DNA of 64,000 nt, taken from Streptomyces sp. L-9-10. Its GTDB lineage: Bacteria; Actinomycetota; Actinomycetes; Streptomycetales; Streptomycetaceae. Below are positions 42,496 through 64,000 of the stretch, piece by piece; positions within the stretch are counted from its first letter, which is position 1, and each line of letters opens with the position of its first letter. The notes beneath the pieces were generated by a model. The model did no database searches. It saw only the letters and a program-made list of their open reading frames with translations, and was not told the origin of the DNA. Made by a program: the position numbers and the translations under genes. The stretch lies in NCBI RefSeq assembly GCF_004151105.1, contig NZ_PHRF01000028.1, forward strand, positions 104,817 through 168,816, read 5' to 3'.

Positions 42496-45400
42496 TCAAT
42501 GACCGGAAGCCGCCGGAAAATGGCCCGCCTCGACGAAGAACTCGACGTAACGGGCGAAGAGTTCGGCGGTCAGCGGCGGGCATACGAGGCCGCTGCCCGC
42601 CAGTGCCGTCTCCGTCTCCGAGGTGTCGATCGGCGGATAGAACGCGTCCGTGTCCGAGGTCATCATCTCGAAGGCGTGCAGCAGGGGCCGGATCGCGTTG
42701 TCCCGGTCCGCCCGCACCCGCTCGCGCCAGCTGTTCCAGTCCAGCTCGTCCAACCGGTAGCCGAGCGACCGCAGATACTCCACACACCGCACCAGGCTCA
42801 GCGAACTCCGGTTGAACAGATGGAAGGTACGCCCCACGGACTCCGGCCGCCGGGAGACACCGAGGATCGCCCCGCTCACGTAGTCGACCGGCAGCAGGTG
42901 GAACCGACCGCCCACGCCGGCCGGGGCCGCGCCCGACTGCAGAATGCCCTTCAGGCCGAGCCACACGAAGTCCCGGGTCTGGCAGGCGCCGTGCTCGGTG
43001 TCGCCGGAGATCACATCGACCCGGTACACCGAGACCGGCATCCCCCGCTCGCGGGCCAGCTCGATGATCTGCTCCGCCACCCATTTGCTCTGCAGGTAGC
43101 CGCTCGGGAGGGCCTCGGCGGGGCCGGTCGGATCGGTCACCGTCAGCGGTACGCCCGGTTCGCGCGCCCCGTCGAAGACACCCACGGTCGAGACGTAGTG
43201 CACCGGGACCGTGCGGTGCCGGGCCGCGAGCCGCAGCACCTCCCGAGTGCCCGCGACATTCGCCGCGCGCAGCGAGCTGTACGGGTGGAGCCAGTGCACC
43301 CGCGCCCCGTTGTGGTAGACCACGTCCACCGTCCGGGCCAGCTCGTCGAACCGCTCCTCGGAGAGCCCGAGCCGCTCCTCGCCCAGGTCGCCCAGGACGA
43401 TCGAGAGCCGGTCCTCGTGCACCGAGTCCCACACCCGGTACCACTCCAGGCCGGCCCGCAGCCGCGCGAGGGCCTCGGCCCGGTCGTCGCCGCGGACCAG
43501 GCAGTGCACCCGGGCCCCGGTGGTCCGCATCAGATCGCGCAGCAGGAACGCGCCCAGGAAACCGGTGGCGCCGGTCAGCAGGATCTCCCGGGGTTCGCGC
43601 GCCACCCGTACCACCTCGGCCGCCGGACGGATGTCGTCCGCGAGCCGGATCTCCGCGGCGAAGTCCACGCCGCCCTCGGTCTGTGCGGCCCCGGCGGCCT
43701 CGGCCAGCAGATGCGCGGCGAGCGCGGCCGGCGTCGGATGGTCGAAGACGAGGGTGGCCGGCTGGCGGCTGCCGGTCAGGGCGCTGAGCCGGTTGCGCAA
43801 CTCCACGGCGGTCAGTGAGTCGAAGCCCAGCTCGGTCAGCGGTCGCCCGGTCTGGATGGCGGACGTGTCCGCGTGGCCGAGCACCGCGGCGATCTGACCG
43901 AGGACCGCGTCGAGGGCCACGCGCTCCTGCTCCGCCTCGTCGAGTCCGGCGACCAGCTCCGCGAGGGAATCCGCCGATTCGGGGCCGTCGAGCGCGGCCC
44001 GCCGAGCCGGCACCCGTACCAGCGCGCCGAGCACCGCGGACCGGCCGGACTGGGCGCGCAGAGCCGCCATGTCCACCGGCGTCGCCACCACGTCGGGCCG
44101 GCCGAGGGCCAGCGACAGGTCGAGCAGCGCGGGCCCCTGGTCCTCGGGAACGGGACGGAACCCACTGCGGGCGATCCGCCTGAGGTCGATCTCGCTGAGA
44201 TGTCCGCTCATGCCACCGCTCTGCTCCCACAGCCCCCACGCGACGGAGGTGGCCGGAAGGCCTTGTGCGTGCCGGTGTTGTGCCAGGGCGTCCAGGAACT
44301 GGTTGGCGGCGGCATAGCCGGCCTGACCGGGTCCGCCGACCACGGCGGCCACGGAGGAGAACAGGATGAAGGCGGCGAGGTTCTGGTCCCGGGTCAGCTC
44401 GTGCAGATTCCACGCCGCGTCCACCTTGGGGCGGAGCACCGGGCGCAGCCGCTCCGGGGTGAGGGAGGACACCAGGCCGTCGTCCAGGACGCCCGCGGTG
44501 TGTACCACGCCGGTCAGTGGGTGTTCTGCGGGGATCGTCGTGAGGAGCGCGGCGAGTGCGTCGCGGTCGGCCACGTCGCAGGCGGCGACCGTGACATGGG
44601 CGCCCTGCTCGGTGAGTGAAGCCGTCAACTCCTCCGCACCGGCGGCCTTGAGGCCACGGCGGCTGGTGAGCAGCAGACGGCGCACGCCGTGCTCGGTCAC
44701 GAGATGGCGGGCGAACAACGCGCCGAGACTGCCCGTACCGCCGGTGATCAGCACCGTCCCCTGGGGGTCCCAGACCGGCGGGGCGCTTCCGGGCTTCTGC
44801 GCGGCCCTGACCAGCCGGGGTACGTACGCCTGTCCGGCACGCAGAGCGAGCTGCGGCTCGCCGGACGCGACCACAGCGGCCCCGTTGGTGTCGGTGTCGG
44901 CGTTGGTGTGGGGGGCGGTGTCGGTGTCGGTGTCGAAGAGGATGATCCGGCCCGGATGCTCCGACTGCGCGGATCGCACCAGACCCCACACGGCGGCCCC
45001 TGCCAGATCGGTCACGTCCTCGTCGTCCACGACGCGGACCGCACCTGAAGTCACCACGACGAGGGGGGTGTTGACAAGCCGGTCGTCGTCGAGCCACAGC
45101 TGCACATGGCGGAGTACGCGCTCGGCCACGTGGTGCACCCCGTCGGCCAAGGGCATCTCGGACGACCACTCCTGACGGAACATCACGAAACGCAGGGGCA
45201 GTCCTGCGGCGACCGCGGCACCCGCTTCGTCGGGGGTCGCGAAGTGCTCCGCGTCCGGCTGCCCGACACCGAGCACGCCCCACACCGGTTCCCGCGTGGC
45301 AGAGTCGTCGGGCAGGGCGACGGGTTCCCAGCCGATCCGGAACAGTGAGTCCTGGTGCCGGTGCAGCGCCGCCGAGACCCGCTCGGCGGTCACCGCCCCC

Positions 45401-48400
45401 GAGGCCACCGCCCCGATCGTCGCGACGGGCTGCCCGCTCCCGTCCGCGATCCACACGGGGGTACCCCCGGCCGCCTCGGAACCGATCCGTACGCGCAGCA
45501 CCGTGGCCCCGGTGGCGTACAGCCGCACTTCGCGCCACCGTGCGGCGTGCGGGGCCGACCCGTTCGCCACGTCATGGAGGAGCGCGGGACGTACGGCCGC
45601 GTCGAGGAGGGCCGGGTGCAGGGTGAATCCGTCGTCAGTCGTCGGCTCGGGCAGGCGTATCTCCGCGAACAGCTCGCCGTCCCTCCGCCAGGCCGCGACG
45701 GTCCCCCGGAAGAGCGGTCCGTACCCGAGCCCCGCCGCTTCGAGCGGGGCGTCGAGGTCATCCGGCGTGATCTCCTCGGCAGCCTCGGGCGGCCAGGCGG
45801 TCTGCTGGACGGACGTGCCCGCGGCGGCGACGCCCAGGGTGCCGCGCGCATGCTCGGTCCACGGTCCGTCCTCGGTCTGGCTGTGCACGGTGACCGTGCG
45901 GTTGCCCGCAGCGTCCAGCGGGCTCACCCCCGTCTGCAACCGCAGGGCGCCGCTCGCCGGGACGACCAGGGGAGTGTGCACCGTGAACTCATTCAGGACC
46001 GTGGCCCCGAACTCGTCCCCGGCCCGTACGGCGAGTTCCACCAAGGCCGCCGCGGGCATCGACGCAAGGCCGTGGACCAGGTGAGCGGCCAGCCAGGGAT
46101 GGGTGCGCAGCGACACGCGGTTCGTGAACAGGGCCTGGTCGGAACCGGCGACGGTGACGGCCGAGCCCAGCAGCGGATGCCCGCTGGCCCGCAGTCCGGG
46201 CCCCGCGCTGGACGTGGCCGTCGCGGTGGCGTCGACCCAGTAACGCCGGTGCTGGAAGGCGTAGGTGGGGAGTGGGATGTGTTGTGTGGTGGTTGGGGTG
46301 TAGTAGGTGGCCCAGTTGATGGGGGTGCCGTGGGTGTGGAGTTGGGCGAGTGCGGTGGTGAGGGTGTGGGGTTCGGGTTGGTCGCGGCGGAGGAGTGCGA
46401 GTGGTTGTTTGATGGTGTCGGTGAGGAGTGGGGTGAGGGTGGCGTCGCCGATTTCGAGGGTGGTGGTGACGTTGTGGGTGGTGAGGGTTTGTGTGGCGTG
46501 GTGGAAGCGGACGGTGTTGCGGAGTTGGTTGGTCCAGTAGTCGGCGGTTCTGAGGTCGTCGCCGGTGGCGGCCAGTCCGGTCACGGTGGAGATGATGGGA
46601 ATCGTGGGTGTGTGGTAGGTGAGTGTGTCCGCGATGGCGTGGAATTCGTCGAGGATGCCGTCCATGTGGGGGGAGTGGAAGGCGTGGCTGACGGCGAGGG
46701 TTTTGGTTTTGTGGCCGTGTTGTTGGAAGTGGGCGGCGATGGTGTGGGCTGTCTGTGTGTCGCCTGAGATGACGAGGGTGTGGGGGGTGTTGATGGCGGC
46801 GATGGTGACGTTGTGGGTGAGGTGGGGTTGTATTTGTTGTTCGGTGGCCTGGATGGCGATCATGGTGCCGGTGGGGGGAAGGGTCTGCATGAGGCGGGCG
46901 CGGGTGGTGACGAGGGTGGTGGCGTCTTCGAGGGTGAGGATTCCGGCGAGGTGGGCGGCGGTGATTTCGCCGATGGAGTGTCCGGCCAGGTGGTCGGGGA
47001 CGATGCCGAAGGATTCGACGAGGCGGTGGAGGGCTACTTGGAACGCGAAGAGCGCGGGCTGCGTGTAGCCGGTCTGATCGAGGCCGTCGCCGGTTTCGAT
47101 GACCTTTTCTATGGGTCGGTCGAGGTGTTTGTTGAGGGCTGCGGTCACGGTGTCGTAGGCATTGGCGAACGCGGGGAAGGCGGCCCGTAGTTGGTGGCCC
47201 ATGCCGGTGCGTTGTGAGCCTTGGCCGGGGAAGATGAGGGCGAGGCGGCCGGTGGTGGGTTGTCCGGTGGTGAGGTGGGGGGTGTGGGTGTGGGTGTGGT
47301 TGTGGGTGTGGTGGGTGAGGGTTTGGAGGCCGGTGAGGAGTTCGTTGGTGGTGTTGCCGGTGATGAGGGCGCGGTGGTCGAGGGTGGCGCGGGCGGTGGC
47401 GAGGGTGTATCCGATGTCGTGGGGGGAGAGGGTGGGGTGGGTGGTGAGGTGTTCGTAGAGGCGTTGTGCCTGGGCGCGTAGGGCATCCGGAGTCTTGCCC
47501 GAGATCGGCCAGGCGATCACCGCGGACCGCGTATCCGCCTCCGGACCACCCGACCCCTCGGCGGGGGCGACCTCTTCTTCTCCGACGGCCTGCTCGATGA
47601 TCACATGCGCGTTGGTGCCGCCGAACCCGAAAGACGAGACGGCGGCTCGGCGCGGTCGGCCGCTGGTGGGCCACGGGCGGGCCTCGGTGAGCAGTTCCAC
47701 GGCGCCCGACGTCCAGTCCACATGAGGCGAGGGCTCATCGGCGTGGAGAGTCTTGGGGAGCACACCATGGTGCATGGCCTGGACCATCTTGATGACGCCG
47801 CCGACCCCCGCCGCGGCCTGGGCGTGCGCGATGTTGGATTTGAGGGAGCCGAGGTGGAGGGGGCTCTCGGCGGGTCGGTTGTGGCCGTAGGTGTTGAGGA
47901 GTGCCTGGGCTTCGATGGGGTCGCCGAGGCGGGTGCCGGTGCCGTGTGCTTCGACGGCGTCGATGTCGTGCGGGGTGAGGCCGGCGTCTGCGAGGGCCTG
48001 GCGGATGACGCGTTCCTGCGAGGGGCCGTTGGGGGCGGTGAGTCCGTTGGAGGCGCCGTCCTGGTTGACGGCGGAGCCGCGCAGCACCGCGAGCACCGGG
48101 TGCCCGTTGCGGCGCGCGTCGGAAAGCCGCTCCACCAGCAGCAGACCGACCCCCTCGGCCCAGCCTGTGCCGTCAGCTCCGGCGGAGAACGACTTGCTGC
48201 GTCCGTCGGGAGCGAGCCCGCGCAGCCGGGAGAACTCGGTGAACGCCACTGGTGTGGACATCACGGTGGCGCCGCCCGCCAGGGCGAGGTCGCACTCCCC
48301 CCGGCGCAGCGCACCGGCCGCCAGGTGCAGGGCCACGAGGGAGGACGAGCAGGCGGTGTCGATCGACACCGACGGACCCTCGAGGCCGAAGGTGTAGGAA

Positions 48401-48966
48401 AGCCGGCCTGCCGCGATCGACCCCGCGCTGCCGCTGAACAGATAGCCCTCGAAGCCCTCGGGCGGCAGATGCGCCCGTGAGCCGTAGTCGTTGTACATGA
48501 CCCCGGTGAACACGCCGGTACGGCTGCCCTTGACGGAGAGCGGGGACAGACCGGCCCGCTCGAAGGCCTCCCAGGCGGTTTCGAGCAGCAGCCGCTGCTG
48601 AGGATCGGCGGCGAGCGCCTCCCGGGGCGACATCCCGAACAGCTCGGGGTCGAAAAGATCCGCGTCGTGCAGGAAGCCACCCTCGCGGGCGTACGACGTC
48701 CCGGGGCGTTCCGGGTCCGGGTCGTACAGCCGCTCCAGGTCCCAGCCGCGATTGCCGGGGAACGCCGATACCGCGTCGGTGCCCTCGGCCACCAGCCGCC
48801 ACAGGTCCTCGGGGGAGGTCACGCCACCGGGGTAGCGGCAGGCCATGGCGACGATGGCGATGGGTTCGTGTGCCTTCTCCTCCACCTCGTGCAGGCGCTT
48901 GCGGGCTTCCCGGGCGTCGGCGATGGCCCGCTTGAGGTAGTCGCGGAGTTGCGCCTCGTCAGCCAC
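42496..48966 (-). CDS. Type I PKS, terminal module: KS-AT-DH-KR-ACP-thioester reductase
   Basis: This is a 2156-aa protein from GTG 48966. Domains by residue: N-terminal docking coil 1-30 ([20 protein letters not shown]); KS about 34-458 with active Cys in DTACSSS (C206); AT about 578-910 with GHSIGE (about 661) and malonyl motif HAFH (about 760). DH is about 930-1183 with [10 protein letters not shown] but DAAVR where DxxxQ/H is expected, so it may be inactive. KR is about 1401-1581 with [11 protein letters not shown] (B-type) and GYAAAN. ACP is near 1713 ([11 protein letters not shown]). The thioester reductase is about 1793-2156 with TGATGFLG and YLQSKW. The reductase releases the chain as an aldehyde (or alcohol). 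There is no thioesterase. The docking coil implies pairing with the upstream PKS. Confidence 0.93.
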   Translation of the reverse strand: MADEAQLRDYLKRAIADAREARKRLHEVEEKAHEPIAIVAMACRYPGGVTSPEDLWRLVAEGTDAVSAFPGNRGWDLERLYDPDPERPGTSYAREGGFLHDADLFDPELFGMSPREALAADPQQRLLLETAWEAFERAGLSPLSVKGSRTGVFTGVMYNDYGSRAHLPPEGFEGYLFSGSAGSIAAGRLSYTFGLEGPSVSIDTACSSSLVALHLAAGALRRGECDLALAGGATVMSTPVAFTEFSRLRGLAPDGRSKSFSAGADGTGWAEGVGLLLVERLSDARRNGHPVLAVLRGSAVNQDGASNGLTAPNGPSQERVIRQALADAGLTPHDIDAVEAHGTGTRLGDPIEAQALLNTYGHNRPAESPLHLGSLKSNIAHAQAAAGVGGVIKMVQAMHHGVLPKTLHADEPSPHVDWTSGAVELLTEARPWPTSGRPRRAAVSSFGFGGTNAHVIIEQAVGEEEVAPAEGSGGPEADTRSAVIAWPISGKTPDALRAQAQRLYEHLTTHPTLSPHDIGYTLATARATLDHRALITGNTTNELLTGLQTLTHHTHNHTHTHTPHLTTGQPTTGRLALIFPGQGSQRTGMGHQLRAAFPAFANAYDTVTAALNKHLDRPIEKVIETGDGLDQTGYTQPALFAFQVALHRLVESFGIVPDHLAGHSIGEITAAHLAGILTLEDATTLVTTRARLMQTLPPTGTMIAIQATEQQIQPHLTHNVTIAAINTPHTLVISGDTQTAHTIAAHFQQHGHKTKTLAVSHAFHSPHMDGILDEFHAIADTLTYHTPTIPIISTVTGLAATGDDLRTADYWTNQLRNTVRFHHATQTLTTHNVTTTLEIGDATLTPLLTDTIKQPLALLRRDQPEPHTLTTALAQLHTHGTPINWATYYTPTTTQHIPLPTYAFQHRRYWVDATATATSSAGPGLRASGHPLLGSAVTVAGSDQALFTNRVSLRTHPWLAAHLVHGLASMPAAALVELAVRAGDEFGATVLNEFTVHTPLVVPASGALRLQTGVSPLDAAGNRTVTVHSQTEDGPWTEHARGTLGVAAAGTSVQQTAWPPEAAEEITPDDLDAPLEAAGLGYGPLFRGTVAAWRRDGELFAEIRLPEPTTDDGFTLHPALLDAAVRPALLHDVANGSAPHAARWREVRLYATGATVLRVRIGSEAAGGTPVWIADGSGQPVATIGAVASGAVTAERVSAALHRHQDSLFRIGWEPVALPDDSATREPVWGVLGVGQPDAEHFATPDEAGAAVAAGLPLRFVMFRQEWSSEMPLADGVHHVAERVLRHVQLWLDDDRLVNTPLVVVTSGAVRVVDDEDVTDLAGAAVWGLVRSAQSEHPGRIILFDTDTDTAPHTNADTDTNGAAVVASGEPQLALRAGQAYVPRLVRAAQKPGSAPPVWDPQGTVLITGGTGSLGALFARHLVTEHGVRRLLLTSRRGLKAAGAEELTASLTEQGAHVTVAACDVADRDALAALLTTIPAEHPLTGVVHTAGVLDDGLVSSLTPERLRPVLRPKVDAAWNLHELTRDQNLAAFILFSSVAAVVGGPGQAGYAAANQFLDALAQHRHAQGLPATSVAWGLWEQSGGMSGHLSEIDLRRIARSGFRPVPEDQGPALLDLSLALGRPDVVATPVDMAALRAQSGRSAVLGALVRVPARRAALDGPESADSLAELVAGLDEAEQERVALDAVLGQIAAVLGHADTSAIQTGRPLTELGFDSLTAVELRNRLSALTGSRQPATLVFDHPTPAALAAHLLAEAAGAAQTEGGVDFAAEIRLADDIRPAAEVVRVAREPREILLTGATGFLGAFLLRDLMRTTGARVHCLVRGDDRAEALARLRAGLEWYRVWDSVHEDRLSIVLGDLGEERLGLSEERFDELARTVDVVYHNGARVHWLHPYSSLRAANVAGTREVLRLAARHRTVPVHYVSTVGVFDGAREPGVPLTVTDPTGPAEALPSGYLQSKWVAEQIIELARERGMPVSVYRVDVISGDTEHGACQTRDFVWLGLKGILQSGAAPAGVGGRFHLLPVDYVSGAILGVSRRPESVGRTFHLFNRSSLSLVRCVEYLRSLGYRLDELDWNSWRERVRADRDNAIRPLLHAFEMMTSDTDAFYPPIDTSETETALAGSGLVCPPLTAELFARYVEFFVEAGHFPAASGH
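46449..47100. repeat. AT-domain block near-identical to 60441-61092
   Basis: This 652-base segment inside the AT domain of the terminal module aligns without gaps, at offset 13992, to the loading-module AT of the other PKS. The encoded proteins differ at roughly eight of about 220 positions over the core. The plus strand here is unusually G+T-rich, giving Thr/His-rich protein. Confidence 0.85.
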
Positions 48967-49101
48967 GTGAATTCAGCTCCTGGGGATCGGTGTGGGCACG
49001 TGCCTCGGTGGGGTTCGCCTCGGTGTGGTTTGCTTCGGTCGGATGCGCCGCGCCGCGCGACGCGCGGAGGGTGATCGTGTGCCTGGCGCTGATCGCGTTC
49101 A

Positions 49102-62853
<13,752 letters not shown>

Positions 62854-62963
62854 GCTCGGCTGCCCTTCCCTTGCCGTCTTCCCGACGGCCCGATGAATCA
62901 CCGTGGTCTGAATGGAGTTCCGTTGGTTTTCCGGCGGCTGCCGGCGTCAGGCGGTGTGCTCGG

Positions 62964-63500
62964 TCACGCGCCGCGCGCCGGGGCACGCTGGAACGCGCCC
63001 CGGAAGAACAGCAGTCCGTCCTGGGGACCGCCGTGGCCGGCGTCGAGCACCCGGCTGATGAAGACGGAGTGATCACCCGAGTCGTACGCGTCGGTCAACT
63101 CGCACTCCAGCCAGGCGAGGGCGCCCGACAGCAACGGGGCGCCGGTGCGCGTCCCGGGTGTCCAGTCGATTCCCGCGAACTGCGCGGCGCCCAAAGGGCG
63201 TTTCTTGTCCGCGAAGAACCGGGCGAGGCCCTCCTGCTCCGCCCCCAGGACGGAGATGCCGAAGCATCCCGCCGCGGTGATGGCCTTGTGCATCACCGCG
63301 TCGTGGGCGACGCAGCACAGCACGGACGGCGGGTCGAGGGACACGGAGGTGAACGCGTTCGCGGTCATTCCGTGCGGGTGATCGCCACCGGTGGACAGCA
63401 CCGTGACACCGGTGGCGAACCGTGCCATCACGTCCCGCAGCGGAGCCGGCGCGGCGCCGGGCACACGCTGCGCGGTCACGTCGGTCGGTACAGAGTTCAT
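62964..63500 (-). CDS. Flavin reductase-domain protein (HpaC-like)
   Basis: This is a 178-aa protein from ATG 63500 with GGAGGGTGCGGC upstream. It fits the FMN-binding split-barrel flavin reductases: RFATGVTVLSTGGDHPHGMT followed by ANAFTSVSLDPPSVLCCV, then CFGISVLGAEQEGLARFFAD. A His in GDHSVFISRV lies near the flavin/NAD site. Such enzymes supply reduced flavin to separate monooxygenases. It precedes the PKS gene by 110 bases and is probably first in the PKS operon. Its likely partner is the group D monooxygenase at 37243-38430. Confidence 0.9.
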   Translation of the reverse strand: MNSVPTDVTAQRVPGAAPAPLRDVMARFATGVTVLSTGGDHPHGMTANAFTSVSLDPPSVLCCVAHDAVMHKAITAAGCFGISVLGAEQEGLARFFADKKRPLGAAQFAGIDWTPGTRTGAPLLSGALAWLECELTDAYDSGDHSVFISRVLDAGHGGPQDGLLFFRGAFQRAPARGA

Positions 63501-63817
63501 GCCGCACCCTCCACATAATTCATTGTGTGGGAACCTACGGGAGCGCATGGAACGGGCTGGGCATCGCCGAGTAATCGGGCACTCAATACGCCCGAGTTCG
63601 GGTCGGTGACCGAGGGTTTTGAAGAATGACGCCGTTTCGTCCGGTGATCGCGAGAGCGAAGTCATGGCCGGGTAACTGGAAACTCTCTTCCGCGCGGCTC
63701 GCCGAATGGCATGCCGGTGATCGGCCGACAGACGACCCTGGTTAGCCTCTTTTCCGGTGGCCGGTTCAGCGAATGCGTCAGGAATTCCCCGTACCCGTTC
63801 CTTATCAAGGAGCCAAT
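63501..63817. other. Divergent intergenic region, 317 bases
   Basis: This gap separates the flavin reductase/PKS operon from the rightward gene at the window edge. It holds the palindrome at 63511-63530 and an AAGGAG site (63807-63812). No gene is seen. Confidence 0.55.
63511..63530. promoter_or_regulatory. Palindrome CCACATAAT-TC-ATTGTGTGG, candidate operator of the PKS operon
   Basis: Arms CCACATAAT and ATTGTGTGG pair at eight of nine positions around TC. It lies 10 bases upstream of the flavin reductase start, overlapping the probable 5' untranslated leader or promoter. The binding protein is unknown; a TetR- or MarR-type repressor would fit this geometry. Confidence 0.5.
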
Positions 63818-64000
63818 GTGCGCAAGGTGTTGATCGCCAACCGCGGCGAGAGCGCTGCCCGTGTCACCAGGGCGGCCGAGACCCGCAGGGTCGACCGGGT
63901 GGTCATCCGTTTCGCGGGTGATTCGGGTGATGGGATGCAGCTGACGGGTGACCGGTTCACGTCGGAGACGGCGTCGTTCGGGAACGATCTGTCGACGCTG
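63818..64000 (+). CDS. Chimeric N-terminus: biotin-carboxylase start joined to 2-oxoacid:ferredoxin oxidoreductase alpha subunit (partial)
   Basis: GTG 63818 (AAGGAG six bases upstream) opens 61 codons to the window edge. The first about 20 residues, [20 protein letters not shown], match the invariant start of acyl-CoA carboxylase alpha chains (biotin carboxylase; usually [15 protein letters not shown]). From about residue 24 the text is [20 protein letters not shown] and then [16 protein letters not shown], the signature N-terminus of KorA-type 2-oxoglutarate/pyruvate:ferredoxin oxidoreductase alpha subunits. The frame is unbroken. In the coelimycin cluster, accA1 and cpkP-alpha are neighbours, so an in-frame deletion fusing them is a simple explanation. 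The main activity would be the oxidoreductase. Confidence 0.7.
   Translation, partial: MRKVLIANRGESAARVTRAAETRRVDRVVIRFAGDSGDGMQLTGDRFTSETASFGNDLSTL

Noticed and set aside
42434..45538. A 1034-codon open frame on the minus strand inside the terminal PKS gene, in another frame
   Set aside because: It is Arg/Gly/Ala-rich with no recognisable domain and lies wholly within the real KR-ACP-reductase coding sequence; it is a GC-bias shadow.
47281..47325. GT-rich microsatellite-like stretch (repeated GTGTGG units), considered as a regulatory or origin-like repeat
   Set aside because: It is coding sequence for a Thr/His-rich linker before the AT domain of the terminal PKS module and keeps the reading frame.

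Overview
The window looks like a Streptomyces chromosome arm. Base composition is very GC-rich with strong third-position GC bias. It carries an AfsA/butyrolactone-receptor pair, SARP regulators, a type I polyketide synthase (PKS) locus, twin-arginine and secreted glycoside hydrolases, and a TTA codon in a large signalling gene. No rRNA, tRNA, CRISPR array or intact insertion sequence was found.

Layout. 1-3868: tail of a peptide-type ABC importer operon (binding-protein 3' end, two permeases, two ATPases), all with translationally coupled starts. 4038-6120: a secreted phosphodiesterase-like protein, a 64-aa membrane peptide, a DUF779 protein and the stump of a SARP regulator. 6121-11720: an HTH/nSTAND1/WD40 protein, a macrolide-type glycosyltransferase, a Vat-type acetyltransferase (two antibiotic-inactivating families in divergent orientation) and a trypco1-family protein. 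11741-14861: an ACT-domain protein, then a butyrolactone system (AfsA-type synthase, divergent TetR receptor, SDR reductase). 15159-26390: carbohydrate region with a beta-helix GH87-like hydrolase, a FadR-type regulator with a matching operator, a MalEFG-type importer without its ATPase, a mannonate-dehydratase-like enzyme, an aldo/keto reductase and a GH92 alpha-mannosidase behind a LacI-type operator. 26491-29988: gene debris, a PhyH dioxygenase, an IS701-like protein that appears to lack a catalytic Asp, and a second butyrolactone-receptor-like TetR.

30351-64000 is a polyketide locus that resembles a shortened coelimycin (cpk) cluster. It holds an MFS exporter, a PimR-like SARP, a fused FAD monooxygenase-epoxide hydrolase, a flavin-dependent monooxygenase, a class III aminotransferase, a membrane acyltransferase, an NmrA-like protein, two PKS proteins and a flavin reductase. 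At the window edge a gene begins like a biotin carboxylase and continues as a 2-oxoacid:ferredoxin oxidoreductase alpha subunit. PKS domain order is KSQ-AT-ACP / KS-AT-DH-KR-ACP / KS-AT-DH-KR-ACP on the first protein and KS-AT-DH(degenerate?)-KR-ACP-TR on the second. All AT domains carry the malonyl-type HAFH motif.

How the genes may work together (inference): a decarboxylated malonyl starter plus three malonyl extensions gives a C8 chain. The terminal reductase releases it as an aldehyde, the aminotransferase converts this to an amine, and the flavoenzymes and epoxide hydrolase oxidise or cyclise it. The product would be a small polyketide alkaloid, exported by the MFS protein. The SARP and the butyrolactone receptors would control timing.
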